NCBI GenBank assembly: GCA_963835375.1
Contig: CAWIGB010000038.1
Location: 1 to 64,000, forward strand
Length of the DNA stretch: 64,000 nucleotides
DNA from: Salinisphaera sp963835375
GTDB lineage: Bacteria > Pseudomonadota > Gammaproteobacteria > Nevskiales > Salinisphaeraceae
Direction of reading: 5' to 3'
The position numbers were made by a program, and so were the translations under genes. Below are positions 55,923-64,000 of this stretch, in pieces (positions within the stretch are counted from its first letter, which is position 1; each line of letters begins with the position of its first letter). A model generated the notes under the pieces. That model ran no database searches. It was not told where the DNA came from and worked only from the letters and a program-made list of their open reading frames with translations.

Positions 55923-56777
55923 ATGTCCCTGAAAGCCGCCACCGCCAACGATTGGGTCGATCTACGCCGCGACGGCGAGACCGGCATCGAGACGTTGCGC
56001 GCGCATTTCGAGGGCCACGCCTACGATCCGCACTGGCACGACGTGTATCTCGTGGGTGCGACCGAGGCTGGCGTGCAGCAGTTTCGCTGCCGCGGGCGGC
56101 GCAACGTCAGCACGCCCGGTCAGGCGTTTCTGCTCACACCCGGGGAGATCCACGATGGTGATGCGCCGGAGGCCGGCGGGTTCACCTATCGCACCATGTA
56201 TATCGAGCCGGCCTGGTTCGAAGGCTGGCTGGCGCGGCTGGTGGATGACGCGCCGTCTGCTGGCGAGCCGGTGTTCGAGGCCACGCTGGCCCGCGATGCG
56301 CGGCTGGTCGCGGCGGTCGGCCGCGCCGTGGGCATGCTGCACGACGGCGATCTGCGTATGGCGCGACATGCCGTGCTCGACGATCTTCTGCTCGCGCTGG
56401 GGCGTCACGTGAACTGGCGTGTATCCGAACATGCGGCCGATGATCCGCCGTCGCTCGCGGTCAGGGCGCGGGATTATCTGCATGCGCATGTCACCGACGA
56501 CATCGGCCTGGACGATCTGGCCAACGCGCTCGGTGTCAGCCGGTTTCGTGCGACGCGCGTATTCAAGGCGGCTTATGGTATGCCGCCGCATGCGTATCTC
56601 GTTCAGTTGCGCTTGGTCCGTGCTCGACGCCGATTGATGGCCGGCGAGGATCCGGCCGAGGCCGCGGCCGCGCTCGGTTTTGCCGATCAATCGCATATGG
56701 GGCGATGGTTCCAGCGCGCCTATCGGCTGAGCCCGGCCGCTTATCGGCGGCGCTGCACGAATCTTCCAGACGTGTAG
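55923..56777 (+). CDS. AraC-family transcriptional regulator
   Basis: A 284-residue activator from ATG 55923. The N-terminal cupin-like AraC-binding domain (residues 10-160, with GHAYDPHWHDVYLVG and LTPGEIHDGDAPEAGG) senses a small ligand. The C-terminal double helix-turn-helix (about 185-280) contains DDLANALGVSRFRATRVFK and LGFADQSHMGRWFQRAYRLS. It precedes a LysE-family exporter on the same strand, a common regulator-exporter pair; the ligand is probably the exported amino acid or a related compound. Confidence 0.88.
   Translation: MSLKAATANDWVDLRRDGETGIETLRAHFEGHAYDPHWHDVYLVGATEAGVQQFRCRGRRNVSTPGQAFLLTPGEIHDGDAPEAGGFTYRTMYIEPAWFEGWLARLVDDAPSAGEPVFEATLARDARLVAAVGRAVGMLHDGDLRMARHAVLDDLLLALGRHVNWRVSEHAADDPPSLAVRARDYLHAHVTDDIGLDDLANALGVSRFRATRVFKAAYGMPPHAYLVQLRLVRARRRLMAGEDPAEAAAALGFADQSHMGRWFQRAYRLSPAAYRRRCTNLPDV
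56749..56775 (+). promoter_or_regulatory. Candidate AraC-regulator site upstream of the LysE-family gene (copy 2)
   Basis: The second copy of GCTGCACGAATCTTC lies inside the last codons of the araC-type gene and 82 bp upstream of the exporter start, where an activator would be expected to bind. Confidence 0.5.
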
Positions 56778-56856
56778 TCGGCTTCGCGCGCACTCTCGCC
56801 GGACGTTTTCGTTCGAGTGAAAAGGTCATGCTGCCATCGAGATCCAGACGATCGAC

Positions 56857-57468
56857 TTGGTTTTGCCCGCGGGTGTGGTCGTGATCGGCTTCACGCTGTT
56901 TGCGGTCGTGGCTTCGTTCACGCCGGGCCCGACCAATATTCTGGTGATGGCGAACAGCGCACGCCGTGGGCTGGGCGCCACACTGCCGCTCGTCGTCGGC
57001 TCTGCGTTCGGGGTGGCCGGCATGGTCTGGGCGGCGGGGCTCGGGCTGGCCGCGCCGCTGGCGGCGCAGCCGTGGATCCATCCTGTATTGAGTGCAATCG
57101 GGATGGTCTGGCTCGGCTGGCTGGCGTGGCAGCTGTTTCGCAGCGCCGGGGCGCCGATGTCGACCGGTGGCGCCGACGAGGCCAGCCCCGGCGTCTGGAC
57201 CGGTGCGGGTCTGCAGATCGTCAATCCCAAGGCCTGGATGATGGCGCTGTCGGTGGTGGGGGTGTTCGCGCCGGGCGATGCCGGCGCGTCCGGGGCGACC
57301 CTGCGCGCGATCGTGTTTTGGGTCGTGGCCCTCGCCGGGCTGACTTGCTGGGGCGTACTCGGGCGCCAGAGCGGCGGCCGGCTGCGCAGTGCCCGCGAGC
57401 ACCGGCTGTTCAATCGCGCGATGGCTGCGCTTCTGGTGGTCGCGGCCGCTCTGTCGGTGATGCTCTGA
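56857..57468 (+). CDS. LysE-family amino-acid exporter
   Basis: A 203-residue inner-membrane exporter with six segments. The family motif VASFTPGPTNILVMANSARR begins near residue 18, and GLQIVNPKAWMMALSVVG is the second conserved block. The start is uncertain; TTG 56857 is used here, with GTG codons slightly downstream possible. It is paired with the upstream AraC-type regulator. Confidence 0.85.
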   Translation: MVLPAGVVVIGFTLFAVVASFTPGPTNILVMANSARRGLGATLPLVVGSAFGVAGMVWAAGLGLAAPLAAQPWIHPVLSAIGMVWLGWLAWQLFRSAGAPMSTGGADEASPGVWTGAGLQIVNPKAWMMALSVVGVFAPGDAGASGATLRAIVFWVVALAGLTCWGVLGRQSGGRLRSAREHRLFNRAMAALLVVAAALSVML

Positions 57469-57502
57469 ACCGGCTGGCAGCGCCGGCAAATCGTCACCCG
57501 GA

Positions 57503-58228
57503 TCAGCGGGTTGTCAGCGGCTGGTCTGATGGCTCGCAGCGCACGAGGGTCACGAGCGGCTCCAGCCGGTCGGGGTAGCCCGTGCCCCGATAGGCAGTGA
57601 CCGGCATGCTGAATCGATCACAATCGAACGGCCATGGATGGAAGCGGATCATACCGCTCGGCTCGATCGCGTAAGTGACCGGGGTCTCGCGCGTGTCGTT
57701 TCGCTGCGCGACGACGCCGGCATGGCGCGGACCCCGGTTTTCGAACCCCAGATCGAAAGCCACCGTGTCGCAGAATCGCGTGATGCGGTCGGCCCATTCG
57801 AAGTCGGACTCTGAATAAGGGGTTTCGGCGCGCCGTACGGCGATTAGATCGTTCAGTCGATCGGCCAGTGCTCGAACCTGCGGTGCGTCGGGCGAGCCGA
57901 TCAGGCGGCGCAGATGGCGCTTGGCCACGGCATCGGTGACCGGATTCTCGTAGCGCATCGCCACACCGCGCTCGGCGATCGCCTGCCACTCGGCCTCGTC
58001 GTATTCGCCGAGCGGGTGATTATCCAGCGGGCCGTAGTGCCAGTCGTGCAAGGCCACGCCGCGCGCGAACGCGTCAAAATCCAGCGCGGGGCGGTCGAAA
58101 TCCGCGTTGCCCCAGTGCCAGGCCAGCAAACCACTGAAAAGCGAATGCTCGAACTGCGGCAGGATGCGGTCGCGATGATGGGATCGAACATGGACGAAAT
58201 CGGGCACGCAGGCGCGCGCCACAGGCAT
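57503..58228 (-). CDS. DUF3891-family protein
   Basis: A 241-residue soluble protein from ATG 58228 (MPVARACVPDFVHVRSHH). Conserved His- and Asp-containing segments HWGNADFDRP, ALHDWHYGPLDNHP and DRITRFCDTVAFDLGF suggest a metal-binding hydrolase-like core, consistent with DUF3891. No function is known, and the neighbours do not clarify it. It is convergent with the LysE-family gene. Confidence 0.7.
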   Translation of the reverse strand: MPVARACVPDFVHVRSHHRDRILPQFEHSLFSGLLAWHWGNADFDRPALDFDAFARGVALHDWHYGPLDNHPLGEYDEAEWQAIAERGVAMRYENPVTDAVAKRHLRRLIGSPDAPQVRALADRLNDLIAVRRAETPYSESDFEWADRITRFCDTVAFDLGFENRGPRHAGVVAQRNDTRETPVTYAIEPSGMIRFHPWPFDCDRFSMPVTAYRGTGYPDRLEPLVTLVRCEPSDQPLTTR

Positions 58229-58305
58229 GTGCAATAGGTCCAAGATAACGCGCTGGGAGCGGCGGGGCCGAACCGTTTGGGCGCCCGGAGCTTGACGAGT
58301 CGAGG

Positions 58306-58750
58306 TTGAAGACCGGCAGCGGCCGTGTCGCGGTGCGCGATGACGCAGGCGATATCCGCATCGCTGCCGGCTCGGGCAATTTTGATAGCGACAGCGTGCG
58401 CGGGCCGATCGCGTTCCGGGTCGGCTCTGGCGACGTCGATCTAGCGCATATAACCGCGCTTGAAACCGCCGACGCACGCAGCGGCGCCGGCTATCTCACG
58501 GGGCGGCGGTCCGGCGGCGCTGCGCCAACAGTCGATCGTTTCCGGTTCGGGCAATGCAGAGGTCAGGACGTCCGTCTTGCCCGCGCCGAGCATCCGCGCC
58601 ACGACCCAGAGCGGCAATTTCGATGTCGCTCTGGCCAGCGCGCACGATGCTGCTATCGGCGACGGGCACTACGAGGCCGCATTCGGCACGGGGCAGGGCC
58701 GGGCGCGGCTGACCACGGACAGCGGCAACAACTCGTTGCTCGGCCCCTGA
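58306..58750 (+). pseudogene. DUF4097-like beta-repeat protein remnant
   Basis: The fragments KTGSGRVAVRDDAGDIRIAAGSG, VGSGDVDLAHITALE and ATTQSGNFDVALASAHDAAIG are typical GSGxx beta-repeat pieces of DUF4097 proteins. There is no signal peptide or proper start, and the frame shifts near 58500. It appears to be a 5'-truncated and frameshifted remnant; the truncation lies near 58300, close to the divergent DUF3891 gene. Confidence 0.6.
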
Positions 58751-58770
58751 TCCAGCCGCGCCGAGCCGGT

Positions 58771-59501
58771 TTACATGCCGTGTTTGATGCCGCGATTGAT
58801 AAGCCACCAGTTCGCGGGGTAGGCGGTGGCAAAGCCGATGGCCATGGCGATCTGCATCATGAACCAGAACACCGCCGAGCCGGCCTGCGGTTCTTTCGGC
58901 AGAAGCACCAGCGAGGCCAGCGCCATCCAGCCGTACATGCCGATCTGGAAAGCGATCGAGCGACAGCGTATCGGCCTTGATCGCGTTGACCAGCGCCTTG
59001 AAGGGGTTGCTCTCGCCCATGCTCATGGCCGGCAGGAACTGGAACAGGATGCCGAACAGATAGGCGGCGATAAATTCGGCGGTGAAATGTCCGAGCAGGG
59101 TCGATCCGATGACGGTGAATCCGGTCAGGGCGACGATCGGAATGGCGACCGAGTCGCCCAGCGTGCAGCCGCCGCCGCAATGGGTGACGCCGACGAACAC
59201 GCTTTGCCATTTAGGCTTCGATGCGTGGTGGTGGCCGCAGCCGCCGTCGTCACCATCGTCCGCGCTGTCGTGCTCATGGTGCTCATGGTGCTCATGGCCG
59301 CCGTGACGCGGCATGCCGTCGGGGCGGCCCATCGTCTTGTAGATCCACCAGCCCACGACCGGGAAGTAGAGTCCGGTGATCGGCCAGGTGACGTTCATCA
59401 CGTTCATGTGCTGGGGGCGTTGATAGCAGTCGATCGCAAGGGCGATGGCGGTGACGATCCCCAGCGCGATGACGATCCAGGAAAACAGTGGTTAGCGTCA
59501 T
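58771..59501 (-). CDS. DUF4396-domain membrane protein with His-rich loop (two frameshifts)
   Basis: An inner-membrane protein of about 240 residues. The start is ATG 59501 (MTLTTVFSWIVIALGIVTAI). An extra base near 59478 shifts the frame, then WPITGLYFPVVGWWIYKTMG follows. A cytosolic or periplasmic loop has nine His within GHEHHEHHEH and GCGHHHASK, along with Asp and Cys, suited to metal binding. The DUF4396 part is HCGGGCTLGDSVAIPIVALT and LLGHFTAEFIAAYLFGILFQ. A second break near 58960 precedes FQIGMYGWMALASLVLLPK and the end NRGIKHGM. Divergent from copZ, so probably part of the copper response. Confidence 0.78.
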
Positions 59502-59617
59502 AAGCGGTTGATCCTTATGAAATCGGGCCCAGTCCGAAAGCGTGATCGCAGCGCTCGTTTTCACGAGCGGCTCGATTTGACGACGCCCGCCACCGGGCAT
59601 AGGCTTTGCATTGAGCA

Positions 59618-59634
59618 TACCCCGCCCCCCAGTA
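59618..59634 (-). promoter_or_regulatory. Candidate CsoR/RcnR-type operator upstream of copZ
   Basis: The minus strand reads TACTGGGGGGCGGGGTA: a G-tract flanked by TACT and GTA, the form of RcnR operators (TACTGGGGGGNAGTA). It lies 29-45 bp upstream of the copZ start, overlapping the likely promoter. The sensor gene two positions downstream would bind it and release on metal binding. Confidence 0.6.
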
Positions 59635-59662
59635 GGGGTGGATCAAGCCAAGGAGACCCCTT

Positions 59663-59863
59663 ATGACGCATCTCAAGATCGAAGGCATGAGCTGTCAGCA
59701 CTGCGTGGCCGCCGTCAACGAGGCGTTGGCCGAAGTCAATGGCGTGGAGCGCGTGTTGAAGGTCGATCTGGATTCGGGCATTGCCGAGATCGAAGGCGAT
59801 GCGGACACGCAGGCCCTGCTGGCCGCGGTGCGCGAGGAAGGCTACGAAGCCACGGTGGCGTAA
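59663..59863 (+). CDS. copZ: Copper chaperone CopZ (HMA domain)
   Basis: A 66-residue single heavy-metal-associated domain with the metal site GMSCQHC near residue 8. It passes Cu(I) to the HMA domains of CopA. AAGGAG precedes ATG 59663. Its stop codon overlaps the start of the sensor gene (TAATG), and copA follows, forming a copZ-sensor-copA operon. Confidence 0.92.
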   Translation: MTHLKIEGMSCQHCVAAVNEALAEVNGVERVLKVDLDSGIAEIEGDADTQALLAAVREEGYEATVA

Positions 59864-60165
59864 TGGCCGATTCCACGAATCAATGCTGTGATCATCTGGC
59901 GATCGAGCCGGGCGTGCGCGAGGACGCCACCGCCCGGCTGCGATCCATTCGAGGTCACGTCGACGGCGTGCTCCGCATGCTTGAACGTGAAGATGTCTAC
60001 TGCGTGGACGCGCTCAAGCAGATCAAGGCAGTGCAGGGCGCGCTCGCCAAGACCGGCGATCTGATCCTCCGCGGTCATCTCAAGCACCACGTGGTTACTG
60101 CACATGAGCGCGGCGACGAGGACGCCATCGTCGCCGAGCTGATGGACGTCCTCAAGTACCGCTGA
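59863..60165 (+). CDS. Metal-sensing repressor of the CsoR/RcnR family
   Basis: A 100-residue all-helical repressor. The core REDATARLRSIRGHVDGVLRM and VYCVDALKQIKAVQGALAK are family hallmarks. Metal ligands can be read as Cys in VYC, then two His in HLKHH (spacing i, i+4). This is a C-H-H fingerprint instead of the C-H-C of Mycobacterium CsoR; a C-H-H Cu sensor is known from Thermus, and H-C-H-H is the RcnR type. The N-terminus has QCCDH, possible extra ligands. The neighbours imply a copper sensor. Confidence 0.88.
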   Translation: MADSTNQCCDHLAIEPGVREDATARLRSIRGHVDGVLRMLEREDVYCVDALKQIKAVQGALAKTGDLILRGHLKHHVVTAHERGDEDAIVAELMDVLKYR

Positions 60166-60191
60166 TTCAACGACTCACGAGGCCGGCGGAC

Positions 60192-62722
60192 ATGAGTGAG
60201 GCCAAGAGCGACGAAACGCTGGAATTCGGTATCGACGGCATGATGTGCGGTGCCTGTGTCGCGCGTCGAGAAGAAGATCCGCAAGGTCGACGGTGTGGCC
60301 GAAGCCGCGGTCAATCTTGCGACCGAGCGCGCGAAGGTCACCCTGGACACCGAGGCCAACCATGCCACGGCGGTGTTCGAGGCGGTCGAGAGCGCGGGTT
60401 ACACGCCGGTGGCGGAGGAAATCGAATTCCGGGTTGATGGTATGACCTGCGGTGCCTGCGTGGCCCGGGTGGAGAAGAAACTGTCGCGGCTCGACGGCGT
60501 AATCGAGGCCACGGTGAATCTCACCACGGAACGGGCCCGCGTTCGTTATCTGGCCGGACGGGTCGATCGCGAGGCGATGTTTGCCTGCGTGGAAAAGGCC
60601 GGGTACACCCCGGTCGCCCTTGACGAGCCGACAGCTGAAACGGATGACGACGAGTCTTCCGAGGCCGGGCAGCTCAAGCGATCGCTCATCGTGGGCGCGC
60701 TGTTCACGGTGCCACTGTTCGTGATCGCCATGGCGCACATGCTGCCCGGCGTGGCAGCGGCCATGAATGCCGTGGCGCCGCCGATCGCCTGGACGGTCGC
60801 GGAGCTCGCGCTGGCCACGCCGGTGCAATTCTACGCCGGGTGGCGTTTCTACCGGCTCGGCTGGGGTGAGCTCAAGCATGCGGCGCCGGGTATGAACAGC
60901 CTGGTGATGATCGGTTCGAATGCCGCTTATTTCTATTCGCTGGTCGCGCTCCTCGTGCCGGCGATTTTCCCGGCGGGCTCGGCGCATACCTATTTCGATG
61001 CCGCGGGCATGATCGTGACGTTGATCCTGCTCGGGCGCTGGATGGAGACATTGGCGCGCGGACGCACGTCACAGGCGGTGCAGGGCCTGATGAAGCTCCA
61101 GTCGAAGACCGCGCGGGTCAAACGCGACGGCGAATGGCGGGAAATCGACGTCGGCGAAGTCGCGCGCGGTGATCGTGTGGCGATTCGGCCGGGCGAGCGT
61201 GTACCGGTCGACGGTACGGTGCTGGCCGGCGCGAGTTATGTCGATGAGTCGATGATCTCGGGCGAGCCCGTGCCGGTGGTCAAGCAGGCCGACATCGAAG
61301 TCATCGGCGGCACCGTGAACGGCGACGGCGCGCTCGAAATCGAAGCAACCAGCGTCGGCGGCGACACGGTCCTAGCCGGCATCATCCGCATGGTGGAGGA
61401 AGCACAGGGCGAAAAGCCGGCGATCCAGGCCGTGGCCGACCGCATTGCGGGCGTGTTCGTGCCGATCGTGATGGCGGTTTCGGTGGCGACCTTCATCGGC
61501 TGGCTCATCTTCGGGCCGAACGCGGCATTGGCGCTCGCGTTCGTGTCGGCGGTCTCGGTGCTGCTGATTGCATGCCCTTGTGCGATGGGGCTCGCCACGC
61601 CGACCGCGATCATGGTTGGTACCGGGCGCGGTGCATCGATGGGCGTGCTCTTTCGCCGTGGCACGGCACTGGAGCAGCTCGCACGCGTCGATACCGTCGT
61701 GCTCGACAAGACCGGAACGCTGACCGAGGGCGCCCCATCGCTGACTGATCTCGAGACCTGCGGCGGTTTCGAGCGCGACGACATCCTGCGCCGGGTCGCT
61801 TCCGTGGAAGCCGTGAGCGAACATCCGATCGGGCGGGCGATCGTGAGGGCCGCCCAGGAACAGCAGCTGGCCGTGCCGGAAGCGCGCCATTTCACGAGCC
61901 ATATCGGCCAGGGCGTGGAAGCCGTGGTCGAGGGCGTGACCGTGTACGTCGGGGCGGCGCGTTTCATGGAGAGCCTGGGCATCGATCAGGCGCCGCTGGC
62001 CGAGCGCGCGAACGCGCTCGCCGAGGCTGTCCGAACGCCGCTGTACGTCGCGATCGACGGCGAGCTGGCGGCATTGGTCGCGGTGGCCGACCCGGCGCGG
62101 GCCGAGGCCGGTGATATGGTCGCGGCGCTGCACGAGCGCGGAATCGAAGTCGCGATGCTCACCGGCGATAACGAAGCCACCGCGCGCGCCATCGCGGCCG
62201 AGCTTGGTATCGATCGAGTGGTCGCCGGCGTCATGCCGCAGGCCAAGGCAGACGAGATCAAGCGGCTGCAGGGAGACGCATCGCACCGTGGCGTTCGTCG
62301 GCGATGGCATCAATGATGCGCCGGCGTTAACCCAGGCCGATGTCGGCATTGCGGTCGGCTCGGGCACGGATATCGCCATCGAGGCCGGCGACGTCGTGCT
62401 CATGCGCGCGGATCTGTCGGGCGTGGTCAACGCGCTCGCACTGGCCACGCACACCATGCGCACCATCCGCATCAATTTCGGCTGGGCCTATGGTTACAAC
62501 GTGCTGTTGATTCCGCTCGCTGCCGGCGTGTTCTATCCGCTGACGGGCTGGCTGCTCAACCCTGCCATCGCGGCGGCCGCGATGAGCGTGTCGAGCATCT
62601 TCGTGCTCACGAACTCGTTGCGTCTACGGCGTTTCTCCGCTGTGCTGGCGCCGGTGGCGACGCCGTCTGCGGGCCGCGCGCCGGCTGGGACGAAAGAGGC
62701 GGACATGGCGGACGCTGCCTGA
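60192..62722 (+). CDS. copA: Copper-exporting P1B-type ATPase CopA (two frameshifts)
   Basis: An ATP-driven Cu(I) efflux pump of about 843 residues. Two HMA domains have GMMCGACVAR and GMTCGACVAR. The membrane metal site is IACPCAMGLATP, the phosphorylation site DKTGTLTEG, the HP locus SEHPIGRAI, and nucleotide-binding parts GDNEATARAIA and VGDGINDAPALTQADVG. The YN and MS residues (GYNVLLIPLAAG, AMSVSSIFVLTNS) mark the Cu(I) subtype. Breaks near 60262, right after the first CxxC, and near 62276, before the hinge motif, interrupt the frame. Third gene of the copper operon. Confidence 0.92.
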
Positions 62723-63052
62723 GCCTGGGCCTGAGCGGCCCAGCGGCTGCCGCCATGATGGACGTGTGGTTGGGTGCCAAGTGATGCGCGTCGATCGATT
62801 GCGGACGACGAGCATCAACCTGACCCCTCTGAAACGGTTGTGAATACGCTATCGGGAGGTCGCGCATACCGTGGCTTGGCGCTGGCGTCGCCTCCCGCGA
62901 TACGCGGCCGGCCATCAAACGGGTATTCATGTCAGCTGATCCGAATATTAGGCGGGCCGCGGGTTCCGGGCCTGTGAGACCAATCGTCAGCGGCCGGGGC
63001 ATTCCCGCCTGCTGCCGGTCGATCCGCCGCCTTGGTGCGCGCCGGCAAGCCG
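62723..63052. other. Intergenic region after copA
   Basis: 330 bp with no convincing gene. No T-tailed hairpin terminator was clearly seen after copA. The copA gene and the DUF2914 gene converge here. Confidence 0.5.
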
Positions 63053-63889
63053 CTACGGTGTCGCATACACAAAATGCGCGGTGCTGAGCGTATGCCCTTG
63101 GCCGTCGGTGACCACGACCCGCCATGAGCCGGTCATGTCCGGAGTGAGTCGCTGGGCGGAATAGGTGCGCCAGATAGCACCGCCGATCCGTAGCTTCACC
63201 TTCGACATGAGCGCGCCTTCGTGCCACCAGTAGTGCGTCACTGTCGCGCCGCTCAGGCCTTTTATCTGGGTGAAGTAATACAAATAACGGCGCGGTTCGC
63301 CGTGGCTGTGTACCACGCCGCTGACGCGATCAACCGGCTCTTTGTGTTTGATTCCGGTGGTCAGCTGCGCCCGCGCCACGTGTTTCGAACCCGACGGTTT
63401 CGGGGCGGCGTCCTTTTCCGACGCCGGGGCCGGGCTTGGCGTATTCGCGCCGGCGTGTTGGTCGGCGTCGCCTGTTCGGTCGGGCGTATGCGCGGGGGAT
63501 GACGATTGCTTGTCGCTGCCGGACGGGGGCGCGGGCCGGGCATCGGCTTTGTGCTCCGACGGACCGGCGGTCGACGGTTGGGTATGGGTTGGCGGCGCCG
63601 ATTGATCCGCATGGGCTGCCGCCTGCGCGTCGGGTTGGTTTGAAGTCTGCCGGGTCGACGTATCGCGCGCGGTTTTGTCCGCTGCCGGCGGTGATGAGGC
63701 GCTCGGCTCGTGATCTCTTGCCTGGCCCGAGGTCTCCGGCCCCGCACTGTGGTGCGCCGCTGGTCTTTTGTCGGTCAGCTGATTGACGCTGAACCAGGCC
63801 GCAACGGCAATGCCGACCCAGAGCAATGCGGGCACGGCATAGACGCGAATGGCGCTGGGACGGGAGCGGGCGGACTTGCGTCTGGACAT
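63053..63889 (-). CDS. DUF2914-domain membrane-anchored protein
   Basis: A 278-residue protein. A basic N-terminus and one membrane helix (AVPALLWVGIAVAAWFSV, residues 18-36) are followed by a low-complexity linker of about 125 residues rich in Ala, Pro, Ser, Thr and Asp. A DUF2914 domain is at the C-terminus (YLYYFTQIKGLSGATVTHYW, GSWRVVVTDGQGHTLSTAHF). DUF2914 domains are beta-rich and of unknown function, often at the end of membrane-anchored proteins. It is transcribed toward copA; the remaining 111 bp to the window end carry no gene. Confidence 0.8.
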   Translation of the reverse strand: MSRRKSARSRPSAIRVYAVPALLWVGIAVAAWFSVNQLTDKRPAAHHSAGPETSGQARDHEPSASSPPAADKTARDTSTRQTSNQPDAQAAAHADQSAPPTHTQPSTAGPSEHKADARPAPPSGSDKQSSSPAHTPDRTGDADQHAGANTPSPAPASEKDAAPKPSGSKHVARAQLTTGIKHKEPVDRVSGVVHSHGEPRRYLYYFTQIKGLSGATVTHYWWHEGALMSKVKLRIGGAIWRTYSAQRLTPDMTGSWRVVVTDGQGHTLSTAHFVYATP

Positions 63890-64000
63890 TGAGCACCACC
63901 AAGTCGGACGGGCACATGATGATTGACAGGGGCTTCGTCGATGGATGCGCCGTCAGCCGAGTCGAGCGATCGAACTCTGCTGTTCGCTGCGCCACACCGG

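Overview
The window is high-GC, densely coded DNA from a gammaproteobacterium. The strongest evidence is the run accB-accC-prmA-fis-purH (16.4-21.3 kb), together with proC-yggT, metX-metW, cutA-dsbD and a TatD closely resembling the E. coli protein. A halophile or marine lineage such as Salinisphaera would fit the GC content and the catabolic genes, but that is a guess. No rRNA, tRNA, CRISPR array or prophage was seen.

Layout. (1) 0-8 kb: a ribose-type sugar or sugar-acid ABC transporter (two permeases, a fused double ATPase and a binding protein), a NanR-like GntR regulator, an altronate/galactarate dehydratase-family enzyme and an LDH2-family dehydrogenase. GGTATA direct repeats in both promoter regions suggest one regulon. 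(2) 8.3-15.1 kb: a single-strand operon with a DeoR regulator, a 3-hydroxyacid dehydrogenase and a LIV-type transporter. LivM and LivG are fused, and a 266-bp element of nested inverted repeats separates livH from livMG. (3) 15.5-21.3 kb: an SDR, then purH, fis, prmA, accC and accB. (4) 21.7-25.5 kb: dsbD split by a defective IS481-family element, then cutA and a peroxiredoxin. (5) 25.5-31.2 kb: ilvD, then a heavily frameshifted ftr-type ferrous iron uptake operon with two Fur-like sites. (6) 31.2-34.8 kb: a gene-poor stretch, two small membrane-protein genes, tatD and an SH3-domain protein. (7) 34.9-45 kb: cation/proton antiporter, hydrolase, TerB-like protein, metXW, yggT, proC, ilvA, a CDF transporter and a glycosyltransferase. 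(8) 45-47.7 kb: carnitine-to-glycine-betaine genes cdhC-cdhA-cdhB. (9) 48-52.2 kb: an AbrB-type membrane protein and the galactonate genes dgoK-dgoA-dgoD. (10) 52.4-58.8 kb: a pseudopilin, a GGDEF-EAL protein, an AraC/LysE pair, a DUF3891 protein and a DUF4097 remnant. (11) 58.8-62.7 kb: a copper module with DUF4396, copZ, a CsoR/RcnR sensor and copA. (12) A DUF2914 protein closes the window.

Many genes, including the core metabolic genes purH and ilvD, are broken by single-base indels. These cluster at 16.4-30.8 kb and 44.7-62.3 kb and are absent from 0-16 kb and 30.8-44.7 kb. Base-calling error is the simplest explanation for most of them. The IS481 insertion in dsbD, by contrast, is a real lesion: removing the element restores the reading frame exactly. 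Where a gene is frameshifted, the entry gives the full inferred span and the approximate position of each break.
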